From Colius striatus (Eukaryota > Chordata > Aves > Coliiformes > Coliidae): 64,000 nucleotides of DNA. The notes under the pieces are model-generated. The model was not told the DNA's origin and ran no database searches. It was given only the letters and a program-made list of their open reading frames with translations. Positions 8,671 through 19,050 of this stretch are shown one piece after another. The stretch is taken from contig NC_084759.1 in NCBI RefSeq assembly GCF_028858725.1, positions 137,374,171-137,438,170 of the forward strand. Direction: 5' to 3'. A program made the translations under genes and the position numbers. The first letter of the stretch is position 1; every line of letters starts with the position of its first letter.

Positions 8671-11275
8671 AATCATAGAATGGTAGGGGTTGGAAGGGAC
8701 CTTTAGAGATCATCTAGTCCAACCCCCCTGCAGAAGCAGGTTCACCTAGATCAGGTCACATAGGAACATGTCCAGGTGGGTCTTGAAGACCTCCAAGGAG
8801 GGAGACTCCACAAGCCCCCTGGGCAGCCTGTTCCACTGCTCCGTCACCCTCACAGTGAAATAGCTTTTTCTTATGTTTAAATGGAACTTTTTGTGTTCCA
8901 GCTTCATCCCATTACCTCTTGTCCTGTTACTAGGTACTATAGAAAAAAGGGATGTCCCGACCTCCTGATATCCACCCTTTAGATATTTATAAATGTTAAT
9001 AAGATCACCCCTCAATCTCCTCAAGTCCCCTCATCCAGGTCGTTGATGAAGATGTTGAACAAGACTGGCCCCAGAACTGATCCCTGTGGAACTCCACTGG
9101 CCATAGGCCTCCAACTTGATTCTGTGCCATTGATCACCACCCTCTGGGCTCTGTCATTTAGCCAGCTCTTGATCCACCTCACTGTCCACTCATTCAAGCC
9201 ACACTGCTTGAGCTTTTTGATGAGGATGTTATGGGAGACAGCGTCAAAAGCCTTGCTGAAGTCAAGGTAGATGACATCCACTGCTCTTCCCTCATCTAGC
9301 CAGCTGATTATGCACTCATAGAAGGCTATCAGGTTGGTCAAACGGGATTTCCCCTTGGTGAAGCCATGTTGACTCCCCCTTATAATCATCTTATCCTTCA
9401 TATGTTCAGTGATAACATTCAGGATGAGTTGTTCCATCACTTTTCCAGAGATGGAAGTGAGGCTGACCAGCCTGTAGTTTCCTGTGTTGTCCTTCTTGCC
9501 CTTTTTGAAGACTGGAGTGACATTGGCCTTTCTCCAGTCCTCAGGCACCTCACCTGTCCTCCATGATTTTTCAAAAATGATGGAGAGAGGCTTAGCAATC
9601 ACATCAGCCAGCACTCTAGGATGCATCCCAGCAGGACTCATTGATTTATGAGCCTTAAGCTTGGCCAACAAGTCTTTAACCTCTTCCTCTTCCACCCAGG
9701 GCAAGTCTTCTGCTATCCTGGCCATCCTGTTATCCTGTTATTGGGCTTCCCAAGGGTCAGCCTTGGCTGTAAAGACTGAAGGAAAGAAGGCATTCAGTAC
9801 TTTGGCCTTCTCTGCATCCTCAGACACCAGGGCACCCTCAGCGTTTAGCAGCGGGCCCACATTGCCCCTCGCCATCCTTCTGCCCTGATGTACTTGAAAA
9901 ATGTCTTATTACTGTCCTTAACTTCCCTAGCTAAATTTAATTCTAGAAGGGCTCTAGCCTTCCTAGTTGCACCCCTGCATGGCCTGGCAATGTTCCTATA
10001 CTCTTCCCAAGAAGCCAGCCCCTGTTTCCACTTCTCATAGATGGCTGCTTTCTGCCTGAGTTGTCCCAGCAGATCCTTGCTCATCCATGGAGGCCTCCTA
10101 CATCGTTTTCCTCCTTTCTTGTGCACTGGGACACACTGATCCTGGGCTTGAAGGAAGTGGTGCTTGAAGATTGACCAGCTGTCATTGGCACTTCTGTCTT
10201 CTAGAATATCCCATGAGATCCCTCCAAGTAGATCTTGAAGAGGCCAAAGTCGGCTCGCCTGAAATCCAGGGTCATGGTCCTGCTTTGTGTTCTGCCTCTT
10301 CCACACAGGATCTTGAACTCTACCATCTCATGGTCACTGCATCCGAGGTTGCCTCCAACCTTCACATCCCCAACCAGGCCCTCCTTATTCGTCAGTACCA
10401 GGTCCAGCAGCACACCTCTCCTCATTGGTTCCTCGATCACCTGCGACAGGAAGTTGTCGTCAGCAATCTGTAGGAACCTCCTGGACTGCATGTGCTTGGC
10501 TGTGTGGCTTTCCTAGCAAACATCAGGGTGGTTGAAGTCCCCCATGAGGACCGGGGACTGTGATTGTGAGGCAGCTCTCAGCTGTTCGTAGATGGCCTCA
10601 TCCACATCCACCTCCTGATCAGGTGGCCTGTAGCAGACTCCTACAACAATATCACCTGCCTTGCCCTGCCCATTAATTTTTACCCATAAGCACTCTACCA
10701 GCTCCTCATCCCCACCCAGACACAGTTCAGTACACATTAATTGCTCTCTCACATAGAGAGCAACTCTACCTCAACACCTTGTCAGTCTGTCTTTCCTGAA
10801 CAATACATAATTGTGCTCCAGTCATGGCAGCTGTCCCACCATGTCTCTGTGACCGCAATGAGGTTGTAGCCCCACATCCGCACCCACATCTCCAGTTCCT
10901 CTTGCTTATTTCCCAGGCTGCGTGCATTGGTGTAGAGGCAGTGCAGGGGCTTACTCAAATACATAGGCTTCCCTGGGCAGGTGCAAGAGGTTCCTCCCTG
11001 GTTTGGCTCTTTCTCAGGGTGGTCAGCCTTCTGTATCTCAGCCCAGTGTGCAGATGAAGGGCACTTATCGTTGCATTCCCTGTCTTGCCCTGTTTCCCAA
11101 CTAAAGGGGACAGCTTGTTTTGTTTTGCTTCTCCTCCCACCCCCAAGTCCCTCAAAGACCTTAGTTTATTAAATTTGCTAATCTACTTCCAAATAATCCG
11201 GTGCCTTTATGGGAGAGATGAATCCCATCCCATCCTATCAAGCTGAGGTTTACCAGGATTACCCTCTCCTGCAAA
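8671..11275 (-). mobile_element. CR1 LINE, 2.6 kb, antisense, most complete CR1 in the window
   Basis: On the minus strand the order is: a 5' segment (11,155-10,955); the ORF2 endonuclease start with LHCLYTNARSLGNKQEELE (10,964-10,782) and endonuclease continuation (10,752-10,513 with VGVCYRPP and LMGDFNHP; 10,491-10,201 with SDHEMVEF); a linker (10,306-9,845 with CRRPPWMSKDLL); and the RT, open from 9,725 to 9,021 (234 codons). The RT has [36 protein letters not shown] and [15 protein letters not shown]. The 3' end follows at 9,024-8,746, with the UTR and tail at 8,671. The YADD catalytic box and adjoining sequence are deleted between RT and 3' end at about 9,020. Several frameshifts show that it is inactive. 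It splits class II gag from pol. Confidence 0.93.
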
Positions 11276-11280
11276 GACTC

Positions 11281-12010
11281 TGAAAGAGTGGCCCCTATTA
11301 GTTATCGACCTAAGGGATTGCTTTTTCACAATTCCTCTACATGAGGACAATAGTGAAAAGATTGCCTTTACAGTGCCATCTGTTAATAAACAAGAGCCAG
11401 CAAAACAGTATCAATGGGCAGTTTTACCTCAGGGAATGAAAAATTCTCCTACTGTCAAGCATATGTTGCCTGTGTGCTGGCACCACTGCACAAAACATAT
11501 CCTTCTGTCTTATTTTACCATTATATGGATGATATACTAATTGCAGGAAAAGATCTGGATCAGCATCAAATACTGGAAGAAGTGAAGCAACAGTTGGGCA
11601 TCTCCAGGCTAGTGATTGTGCCAAAAAAGGTACAAATGCATGCCTCTTGGAAATATTTAGGTAATGTTATCACCAGTGCGTGCATTTATCCTCAGAAAGT
11701 GACAATTACAACAGAAATTGCTAATTTAACAGACATCCAAAAGCTAATACGTGATATCCAATGGGTATGAACTATATGTGGTATCACGAATGAGGATCTT
11801 GCACAACTAATGCCTTTGCTAAAAGGGTTGTTAGAGGCTGACAGTGTGGGGAAACTATCCCAGGAGCAAAAATAAGTGACAGAAAAAATAGGGGACAAAA
11901 TAGTCAATAACTACACTCATCGATATGATCCTGACTTGTCTACTAACGTTGCTGTGATAAGTCAAAATCAACATGTAATGGCAGTTTTGATGCAATGGGA
12001 CTAAGTAGCA
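11281..12010 (+). pseudogene. Class II ERV reverse transcriptase
   Basis: Frames with shifts encode an alpha/beta-type RT: a [15 protein letters not shown] block near 11,310, AFTVPSVN, a [13 protein letters not shown] block near 11,420, and the catalytic YMDD box at 11,522-11,533 within the open frame 11,414-11,770. A thumb/connection region follows, with KYLGNVI near 11,655 and an IQWV stop at 11,768. The fingers before DLRD are missing, lost at the CR1 junction. YMDD rather than YVDD supports class II. It is one continuous relic with the RNase H and integrase that follow. Confidence 0.8.
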
Positions 12011-12600
12011 AAAGATCCATTGAAGACTTTGGAATGGATATTTTTACCATATAATTTGCAAAAAACAATCACAACTAGAATAGAAGCAATTGCAAAAATA
12101 ACAGTAAAGCCCAGAAAATGTCTGCTGGAAATAGCAGGAATTGAGGCATATGTCATTTTCATTCCTCTAACAGATGAATTTTTTAACTGGGTGCTGCAGC
12201 AGTCTGATGAATTACAATTGGCCTTGTTGTCACACTCAGGGACTATAAATAATCGTTATCCAGCCCATAAATTGGTTTTTGTTAAATTTCAAATGGAAGA
12301 CCAGCCAATGAGATCAACAGTACTTGTTAAAGGCCCAACTGTATTCACTGATGCAAGTAAGATACAAGCCAAAGCAGTAGTTGTTTGGTGGGAGAATGGA
12401 CAATGGCAAAATCTAACTGTTCACTCCCTAGGCAGCTCAGTTCAACTGTTGGACTTAATGGCTGTGGTTACTGCTTTTGAGAAATGGCCTGATGTTCCAT
12501 TAAACACCATCTCTGATTCCCTATATGTGGTCGATGCTGTTACTCGATTAGAGTGAGTATTGTTGAAAGAAACCTCTAATCAGAATCTGTGTAACTTATT
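12011..12600 (+). pseudogene. Class II ERV RT connection and RNase H
   Basis: The 178-codon frame 12,020-12,556 starts inside the connection domain (EWIFLPYNLQKTI, then LLEIAG) and runs into RNase H. TVFTDASKIQAKA supplies the first Asp at about residue 112. A later LLDLMAVVTAFE block holds a divergent second acidic position, and TISDSLYVVDAV near residue 163 the third Asp. The frame ends at 12,556; the LFVQLWHQI-like part after it continues toward integrase with stops. Confidence 0.75.
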
Positions 12601-13560
12601 TGTACAGCTCTGGCATCAGATAAATGAACGTTGAACTGCCTATTATATTGGACATATTTGAAACCATTTGGGCTTAAAAGATGGCTTATCAGTTGGCAAC
12701 GAAATTGTTGACAAGATAGTGGCAGCTCCTCTATTGATACTTAGGAGGCCAATTATTGACAAACTTTCTCAAGCCTGCAGATCACACGATTTTTTTCATC
12801 AGGTGCAAAGAGGCTGGCGAAGCAATTTGACCTTAAAATATCGGATGCTCAAGGTATCATTTCTACATGCCCTGCTTGCCAGAATCAAATTGGTCTAGGA
12901 GTAGGAGTCAATCCCATGGGTCTGACGCCATTAGGAATATGGCAGTCTGATGTCACAGTCTATGCTCCTTTTGGACACTTTAAAGGAATACATGTCACCA
13001 TTGATATCTTTTCAATGATGGTGTGGGCCACAGCTTTAAAGAGCGACAGTGCTTGAGATGTTATAAGACACCAGAGGAGTTGTTTTGCAGTCCTTGGTGT
13101 TCCACAGAGATAAAAACCGGTAATGATTCAGGATATATAGCCAGTAGAACACGAAAGTTTCTGAATTTATGGGGTGTGTGTCAAACATACTACTGGGATC
13201 TCAGCAATTCTACTGGTCAAGCCATCATTGAACATACTCATCAAACTTTAAAGGGGCTGCTAGAAAAACAAAAAATAGAGGAAGAGGGGGTGAGCCCTCA
13301 AGATAGACTTATGAAGGCCATTTATGCAATGAATCATCTATGAATTGTGGCAAACCGGAATGAATCACCGTCATTAACACATTTTGCCCAAATGAGCTAG
13401 GATCTGGATTTTACTAATAAATCTAAAGTTTGGCATAAGAACCCCACTACTGGCGAATGGCAAGGAGTGGCAGATTTGTTTCTGTTAACATGGGGAAGAG
13501 GTTACGTTTGTGTTGTTACAGATCAAGATCCACGGTGGATTCCGGCAAAGTGGATCAAGC
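12601..13560 (+). pseudogene. Class II ERV integrase
   Basis: The zinc domain is visible as a YYIGHI box (12,640-12,660), then SHDFFHQ (12,783-12,803) and CPAC (12,858-12,870). The catalytic core shows MGLTPLGIWQSDVT near 12,915-12,955 with the first Asp, then VTIDIFS, then decayed pieces. The core glutamate region lies near 13,205-13,260 (TGQAIIEHTHQTLKGLL, in another frame). The C-terminal DNA-binding part with WRGGFRQSG-like residues lies near 13,530. At least five frameshifts or stops. Clearly a relic. Confidence 0.7.
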
Positions 13561-14063
13561 CATATAAAACAAAAGGACTGCATGACTGTAAGAACAATGG
13601 AAAAAACAACCTTGAGGAAAAAAACAATTATCCACTCTCAATCTGTCACCCTATCAAATGTAAAACCTGTAAACTGTGGCACCATGCATGTTGTTGCAAA
13701 TTCTTCCAGCAATCTGGAAATATGGAAGCAAAAGTGGTATTTTCAACAGCCTAATAATGTCTACAAATAAGTAAGCAAGCTAAGAAGAATCTGAAACTGC
13801 CATCACGAAACAGAAATATCAGTTGAAGTATAAAGAACTCATCCCTTCTCACCAGTATGCATCCCTCCTGGCAACACATATCAGATTATGTTTACTCTGA
13901 CTTCATGGATTTTTATGTTACGTTGTTCAGCGATGTAGCTGGTTTTGACCTTTTGTTGTAAACTCATGGCCATGGGTAAAAATACTTACGTTTTCTTGAT
14001 GTACCTTTGATTTTGAAATGTGTTGCTGAAGCCTGGCTGGTTCAAAAAGAAAAAGAGGGAATG
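13561..14063 (+). pseudogene. Class II ERV env start and 3' leader, deleted
   Basis: Small frames at 13,510-13,770 overlap the end of integrase, as env starts do in class II elements. They contain a short Cys/Asn-bearing stretch and then stop. No SU or TM is recognisable, so nearly all of env is deleted. The region ends in a purine-rich tract (aaaaagaaaaagagggaatgg, about 14,043-14,063) directly before the LTR start; this is the polypurine tract. Confidence 0.5.
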
Positions 14064-14440
14064 GTGGGTATGAATACGACTTGAACCAGCCACATACTTC
14101 CTCAGTTTGAATAAAGATGGAAGGGACAAGTTAATGCAGCTGGCAAGCTGCTTCCAATTATCAGAAACAGATGCTGCAGGTTAATCAATCGAGCCCTGGG
14201 TGATCACATGGGCGGAAACAGCATATAAGGAAGTAGCTAGCTTTGAGCCAGTGGTGGAGGGGTGGTTTTCAGTCAACCTTGCTGGTTACTACATTGCCCA
14301 TGTGCATCTTTGTACATGCATTTCCTAGTTTCTCTACATCTTTGGATGAGCATTACTTGTGCCATTACAACGTGTGTTCTCTGCAACGATTCCACTCTCC
14401 GTATGTAGTTTATAGAGTGGAATTTTCCTCTAAGCAATGA
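14064..14440 (+). mobile_element. Class II ERV 3' LTR
   Basis: It starts with TG directly after the polypurine tract (tgggtatgaatacgacttgaa). It has a TATA-like agcatataagga at about 14,219 and a pyrimidine-rich downstream part. The right edge is estimated only; I do not see a clean terminal CA with target duplication. No 5' partner is found upstream of 7,426, so the provirus is 5'-truncated. Confidence 0.5.
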
Positions 14441-14640
14441 CAAGTGAAACCAGAAACCAAAGATTCCCATAGACCCCTCATTTAATACCATATTTCATAC
14501 AAGCCCATGATCTGGGCTTTGAGTTTATTGATCATGGTAATGAAAGGAATGATGTGAGAATTAAATGTGAAGGGTTAAAAGTGCCAGTGCCTGCTTTTCT
14601 TTGGTACAGACACCTGGAAGGAAGAGGAGGAGGCCTGCAG

Positions 14641-14776
14641 AATTAAACTGTTCTTATTTCAACCTACGTGGGTTTTTCCCCTTTTTGTCTAGTTCCCCTC
14701 CCCGCTCCGCCAGGAGGGGGAGGAGTGAGCGAGCACTCTCATGGCTCTTTGTTCCCGGCTGGACAAAATCGTGACA
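14641..14776 (+). mobile_element. LTR family B, truncated 5' LTR (U5 end) of ERVL-type provirus 1
   Basis: attaaactgttcttatttcaacctacgtgggtttttcccc through ggctggacaaaatcgtgaca matches the ends of the LTRs at 17,711-18,140 and 30,351-30,798. It begins at the ATTAAA poly(A)-signal region; U3 and R upstream are lost. It ends in CA, five bases before the primer-binding site. Confidence 0.85.
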
Positions 14777-14781
14777 TTATT

Positions 14782-14799
14782 TGGCGTCCAGCGTGGGGC
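14782..14799 (+). promoter_or_regulatory. Primer-binding site, ERVL-type provirus 1
   Basis: tggcgtccagcgtggggc lies five bases after the LTR end. It differs at two positions from the tRNA-Lys(1,2)-type primer-binding site tggcgcccaacgtggggc. The tRNA assignment comes from general knowledge and is tentative. Confidence 0.7.
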
Positions 14800-14886
14800 C
14801 CGCAGGGATTGAAGTAAGATACAGTGGGCTGAAACAATTTTCTTGTCTACATTTCTGATATTAGTTAAAAAAAGCTGCTGGTAACA

Positions 14887-15219
14887 ATGTTGATTAATAT
14901 GCTTAAATGGTGTTGGCCAATAATTTCTCAGATGCACTATGTATTCTCTGTGATAGTGTTTATTGCCTTTGGAAAAAGGATGAAAGCACTCGTTCTGATA
15001 TACTGGTTGTTACTGGCTTATGGTATGGTTGTATCACTGGGTATGGAGCTAGGCCAATACTTGTACATGACTTGGTTGGCATTTCTGCAACTTGGACATT
15101 TATTTTCAGAATGTAGTGACAGTAATGACACTCAGTTCATGGGAAAAATGGAGGGACATAATTTTTCCATTTTTTTCCATCCTCCCTTACTCATTCAAGT
15201 TAACTGCAATAGCTTTTGA
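14887..15219 (+). CDS. Pre-gag ORF with membrane spans, ERVL-type provirus 1
   Basis: A 110-codon open frame starts about 90 bases after the primer-binding site and precedes gag. It is strongly hydrophobic. One span covers roughly residues 18-30, then a basic GKRMK, a second span at about 33-52, and a third hydrophobic patch at about 57-70. A polar tail ends SFin a stop at 15,219. Provirus 2 has an ORF in the same place (24,231-24,581) that also shows KRMK followed by a span and a GQ-ended loop, which argues for common origin. I know of no standard retroviral gene with this position and topology. It could be a decayed accessory or leader protein, or the remnant of a longer frame, since a hydrophobic frame continues at 15,092-15,496. 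Function unknown. Confidence 0.4.
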   Translation: MLINMLKWCWPIISQMHYVFSVIVFIAFGKRMKALVLIYWLLLAYGMVVSLGMELGQYLYMTWLAFLQLGHLFSECSDSNDTQFMGKMEGHNFSIFFHPPLLIQVNCNSF

Positions 15220-15419
15220 CAATTCAGAATGCACTTGGGATGTCCCAGCCATTGTGGTTTTATTGCTCTGTCCTCTAGGTAGGGTGTTTTTCTTAGGCAG
15301 AGTTGCAAAATTTGTTTTTCAGACTGTTATGAGGTTGGGCAGCTATGAAGGGATTGACATACAGAAGAATGTGAACAGGTATTGGAAGAGTTTTTTACTT
15401 GTACAGATTAGGAATGTCA

Positions 15420-15948
15420 CCCTAGCAACAATTGTGGCAATTCAAACCGAGGCAACTGATGTTGTTGCTGCTCTTAACTCTAACAGCAGACACTGATCCT
15501 GAATCAGAGGATCAACCTGTGCCAGTGTCAGTTGCTCCTGTCCAGAAAAAGAAATACATTAAAAAATCAGTTCGCCTTGTGAGGGATGAGGATGAACCAG
15601 TGTCATCACGGGAATGGGAGGAAGAGCCAGAGCCAGAGATAATCACCCAATCCTTGTCCCTGAGCAAACTGTGAGAAGTGTGAAAAGATTACAGCCGCCA
15701 CCACCCAAGCGAGCACCTCGTAGCCTGGGTGCTCCGATGCTGGGAGAATGGGGCCCACAGCCTGGACTTGGAGGGCAGGGAAGCCAGGCAGCTGGGCTCT
15801 CTGTCCCAGGATGGTGGCATTGACAAGGGAATTGGAAGAAAGACAGAAGTCCTCAGCCTGTGGAGAAGACTTTTGTCTGGTGTAAAGTAAAGATACCCCT
15901 TCAAAGAAGACATCATATGTCACCCAGGCAAGTGGAGCTCCCTACGCA
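15420..15948 (+). pseudogene. ERVL-type gag, provirus 1, truncated
   Basis: The frame 15,432-15,674 holds an acidic region with VAPVQKKKYIKKS and VRDEDEPVS. It parallels VAPVVKKKQWIRRS and VRAEEEEEE in provirus 2. Shifted frames then give remnants of the conserved gag block (a LRCWDNGA counterpart near 15,740, an LxxLSREGGIDKG-like piece near 15,810, and PFKEDIICHP near 15,900-15,930). At about 15,945 the sequence jumps directly to the RNase H region. The rest of gag, protease and RT are deleted. Confidence 0.7.
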
Positions 15949-16202
15949 AAGTTTCAGAAGCTGCAGAAGGAGAGGGTGAATCAAGCCAGTTTGCAGAGGT
16001 AAAAGCCATCCAGTTGGCTTTAGACAATGCTGAATGAGAAAACTGGCCAAGGCTTTATCTCTACCCTGACCCGTGGATGGCGACAAATGCTGTGTGGGGG
16101 TGGTTACAGCAATGGAGGCAAACCAACTGGCAATGACAGGGCAAACCCATCTGGGCTGCCCCAATATGGCAAGATATCGCTGCTCGGCTGGAGAAGCTAG
16201 TT
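15949..16202 (+). pseudogene. ERVL-type RNase H remnant, provirus 1
   Basis: GEGESSQFAEVKAIQLALD near 15,980-16,025 carries the second acidic RNase H residue. The YTDSW-type third motif has become YPDPW near 16,065, so the key Asp is altered. WGWLQQW, then a PIWAAPIWQDIAARLE block, lead into the open integrase frame at 16,203. It corresponds base for base to 27,360-27,590 of provirus 2. Stops at about 16,038 and 16,137 break it. Confidence 0.75.
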
Positions 16203-17207
16203 GTGAAAGTGTGCCATGTAGATGCCCATATACCTAAGAACAGGGCCACAGAAGAACATCTGCATAACCAGCAAGTGGACAAGGCTGCAAAGATTGGAGC
16301 AGCTCAGGTAGATTTGGACTTGCAACACAAGGGGGAGTTATTTTTAGCTTGGTGGGCCCATGACACCTCAGGTCCTCAAGGCAGAGATGCCACCTATAAA
16401 TGGGCTCATGATCGAGGGGTGGATTTTACCTTGGAAACCATTGCACAGGTTGTCTATGAGTGTGAGACGTGTGCTACAATCAAACAAACCAGACGGTGGA
16501 AGCCCATATGGTATGGAGAACGATGGCAGAAATATAAATATGGAGAGGCCTGGCAGATTGATTACATCACACTGCCACAGACTCGCCGAGGCAAACGCCA
16601 TGTGCTCACAATGGCGAAGGCAACCACCGGCTGGTTGAAAACGAATCCTATGCCTCATGCCACCGCCCGGAGCACCATCCAGGGCCTTGAGAAGAAAATC
16701 CTCTGGCGACATGGCACTCCAGAAAGAATTGAATTGGACAACGGAACACACTTCTGGAACAACCTCACAGATGCCTGGGCCAAAGAGCAAGGCATTGAAT
16801 GGGTTTATCACATCCCCTATCATGCACCAGCCTCGGGAAAAATTGAACGACACAATGGACTGTTGAAGACCACACTGAGAGCAATGGGGGATGGGATATT
16901 CAAACATTGGGATACAAATTTAGAAAAGGCCACCTGGCTAGTCAACTCCAGAGGATCTGTGAACAGAGCTGGCCCTGCCCAATCGGAACTTTTACGTACT
17001 GTAGAAGGGGATAAAGTCCCTGTAGTGCACGTAAAAGATCTGTTAGGGAAAGCAGTCTGGGTGAGTCCTACCTCCGGTAAAGGCAAACCCATTTGTGGGA
17101 TTGTTTTTGCTCAGGGACCTGGGTACACTTGGTGGGTGATGTGCAAGGATGGGGAAACCCAGTGTGTACCTCAAGGAAAATTGATTTTGGGTGAGAATAG
17201 CCTGTGA
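16203..17207 (+). CDS. ERVL-type integrase (RNase H tail plus full integrase), open frame
   Basis: This 334-codon frame is the longest and best preserved retroviral frame in the window. Residues 1-40 are the RNase H end (HVDAHIPKN, VDKAAK). The zinc domain follows: His53, Cys87 and Cys90 are present, but Pro58 stands where the second His is expected. The catalytic core has Asp120 (WQIDYI), Asp179 (LDNGTHF) and Glu215 (GKIERHNG), with 35 residues between the last two: a complete D,D-35-E triad. The C-terminal part holds VPVVHVKDLLGKAVWV and ends at 17,207, ahead of the 3' LTR. Integrase inserts viral DNA into the host genome. Here gag, protease and RT are gone, so the element is not autonomous. 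The frame may be open by chance of age, or because the copy is young or conserved. Confidence 0.85.
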   Translation: MKVCHVDAHIPKNRATEEHLHNQQVDKAAKIGAAQVDLDLQHKGELFLAWWAHDTSGPQGRDATYKWAHDRGVDFTLETIAQVVYECETCATIKQTRRWKPIWYGERWQKYKYGEAWQIDYITLPQTRRGKRHVLTMAKATTGWLKTNPMPHATARSTIQGLEKKILWRHGTPERIELDNGTHFWNNLTDAWAKEQGIEWVYHIPYHAPASGKIERHNGLLKTTLRAMGDGIFKHWDTNLEKATWLVNSRGSVNRAGPAQSELLRTVEGDKVPVVHVKDLLGKAVWVSPTSGKGKPICGIVFAQGPGYTWWVMCKDGETQCVPQGKLILGENSL

Positions 17208-17710
17208 ATTCCATGAATCAAATTGTATTATGTTAGTTGTTAAATAACTTTGCTGTTGTATGTCACCATTACCACAGTTGCTCTATGCCATATCACTGAC
17301 AGTACAGTAAGGACCACCCAGATCACTGAAAGATGGACCTGGATGAGCAAGATACAGAATGGCGGAATGTGAATTGGCACCCAGTGACATCCTCAAGATC
17401 AGTGCCTTCAACTTACAGATAAGACACACCGAATAGACCAGCTGCAACCTCCTGATACTGCATGCAGTGACCTATCTCACACACACACCCCATCTGCCCT
17501 GCTGCAAAAGATATATGACGAATAAGACCTGAAGTTATGGACTAAATGGACTCAACGGGAATGTTAGGGGAATGGCCTATAAACTGAGGGAATGATATAC
17601 TTCTCTGTGTTTGCCCATTTTTTTTTTTTCAGGGAAAGGAAATACGGTGTTTAGATGTTGTATATTGTGAAACTAGGCATGATGTACATGGTATAGAATA
17701 AGGGATGGAA
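17208..17710 (+). other. ERVL-type 3' internal region ending in polypurine tract
   Basis: There is no env-like frame between integrase and LTR, as expected for ERVL-like elements, which usually lack env. The stretch ends aataagggatggaa (17,697-17,710), the polypurine tract next to the LTR. The same ending (gtatagaataaggggtgga) occurs at 28,881-28,899. Confidence 0.65.
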
Positions 17711-18140
17711 TGTCCTGGTTTGAGCTAGGATAGAGTTAACTTTGATGAGGAAGCAGGAAGGGGCACAGCATGGGCAGCTGACCTGGGCTGGACATCAGGT
17801 ATTGGATACCATACTGACATCATGCCCAGTACATATAGGCGGGGAGCTAGTCGGAGGCGGGGCTGGGCTGCCAGTCCAGAGCGGTCGGGTCGGGTCCCTG
17901 GTGGTGAGCAGCTGCGGCACATGCCATTGCTTTTGTATATCCCCTCATTTACTGTTAAAACTGTTTTTTCCTGAACTTGTTTCTTCTTATTGTTGTTCTA
18001 TTAAACCGTTCTTACTTCAACCTATGTGGGTTTTTCTCTTTTTTGTCTGGTTCTCCTCCCTGCTCTGCCGGTAGGGGGAGGGGGAGGAGTGAGTGAGCGC
18101 CCTCGTGGCTCTTTGTTCTCAGCTGGACAAAAGCACGACA
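17711..18140 (+). mobile_element. LTR family B, 3' LTR of ERVL-type provirus 1
   Basis: Full length, about 430 bases: TG start (tgtcctggtttgagctagga), a CA end (aagcacgaca), a TATA-like acatatagg at 17,832, the poly(A) signal ATTAAA at 18,000, and a U5 with a gtgggtttttctc block. It is closely related to the solo LTR 30,351-30,798 and to the 5' remnant 14,641-14,776. Because the 5' LTR is truncated, no target duplication can be checked. Confidence 0.9.
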
Positions 18141-19050
18141 AAACGTGACCCCCATCTACAAGAACAGCTAAAAGGAGGATTTGGGGAACCACAGGCCTGT
18201 TAGCCTGACCTCAGTGCTGGGGAAGGTTATGGAGCAGATCATCCTGAGTACCATTGTGAGACACATAGACAATCAAAGGTTTGGGCCCAGTCAGCATGAC
18301 TTTATGAAAAGCAGATCCTGCTTGACTAACTTGATCTCCTTCTATGACAAGGTGACCTGCTTAATGGATGAAGAAAAGGCTGTGCATATGGTTTACCTGA
18401 ACTTTAGTAAAGCCTTTGACACCATCTCCCACAGCATCCTCCTGGAAAAACCGTCTGCCCATAGCTTGGATGGACCTACTCTGTTGGATATAAAACTGTC
18501 TGGATGGCTGGGCCCAGAGAGTGATGGGGAATAGAGTTAAATCCAGTTGGCAACTGGTCACCAGTGGTGCTCCCCAGTACTCAGTATTGGGGCCTGTTCT
18601 ATTAAATAACATTATCAATGATCTGGATGAGGGATTGAGTGCACTCTTAGTAAGTTTGTGAATGAAACCAAGCCAGGTGGGAGTGTTAATTTGCTTGAGG
18701 GCAGGAAGGCTCTTCAGAAGGACCTGGACAGGCTCAGTTGATGGGCCAAGGCAAATTGCAAGAGGTTTAAAAGGCCAAGTGCTGAGTCCTGCACTTAGGT
18801 CACAAGAACCCCATGCAATGCTTGGGTAAGAGTAGCTGGAAAACTGCCGAGAGGAAAAGGACCTGGGGGCATTGATCAACATCTGGCTGAATATGAGCCA
18901 GCAGTGTACCCAGGTGGCCATAAAGGCCAATGACATCCTAGCTTGTATTAGAAATAGCATGGCCAGCAGGATCTGGGAAGTGATTATGCCCCTGTACTGG
19001 GGCATAGTGGGTCATGTCACCTTCTTAGAGGTGTGTTCCTCTAAGGTGAT
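18141..19050 (+). mobile_element. CR1 LINE, RT to C-terminal region
   Basis: The plus strand encodes PIYKNS, NHRPVSLTSVLGKVMEQIIL (18,181 on), MVYLNFSKAFDTISHS near 18,390, a SNWQLVTSG-like block, and later [27 protein letters not shown] near 18,890-18,970. Frames shift repeatedly. The copy stops near 19,050 without the 3' UTR. It starts right at the LTR end, so the LTR probably integrated at the edge of, or inside, this CR1. Confidence 0.88.

Noticed and set aside
9043..9888. Plus-strand frames at 9,043-9,888 and 10,171-11,172
   Set aside because: They are antisense shadows of CR1 ORF2.
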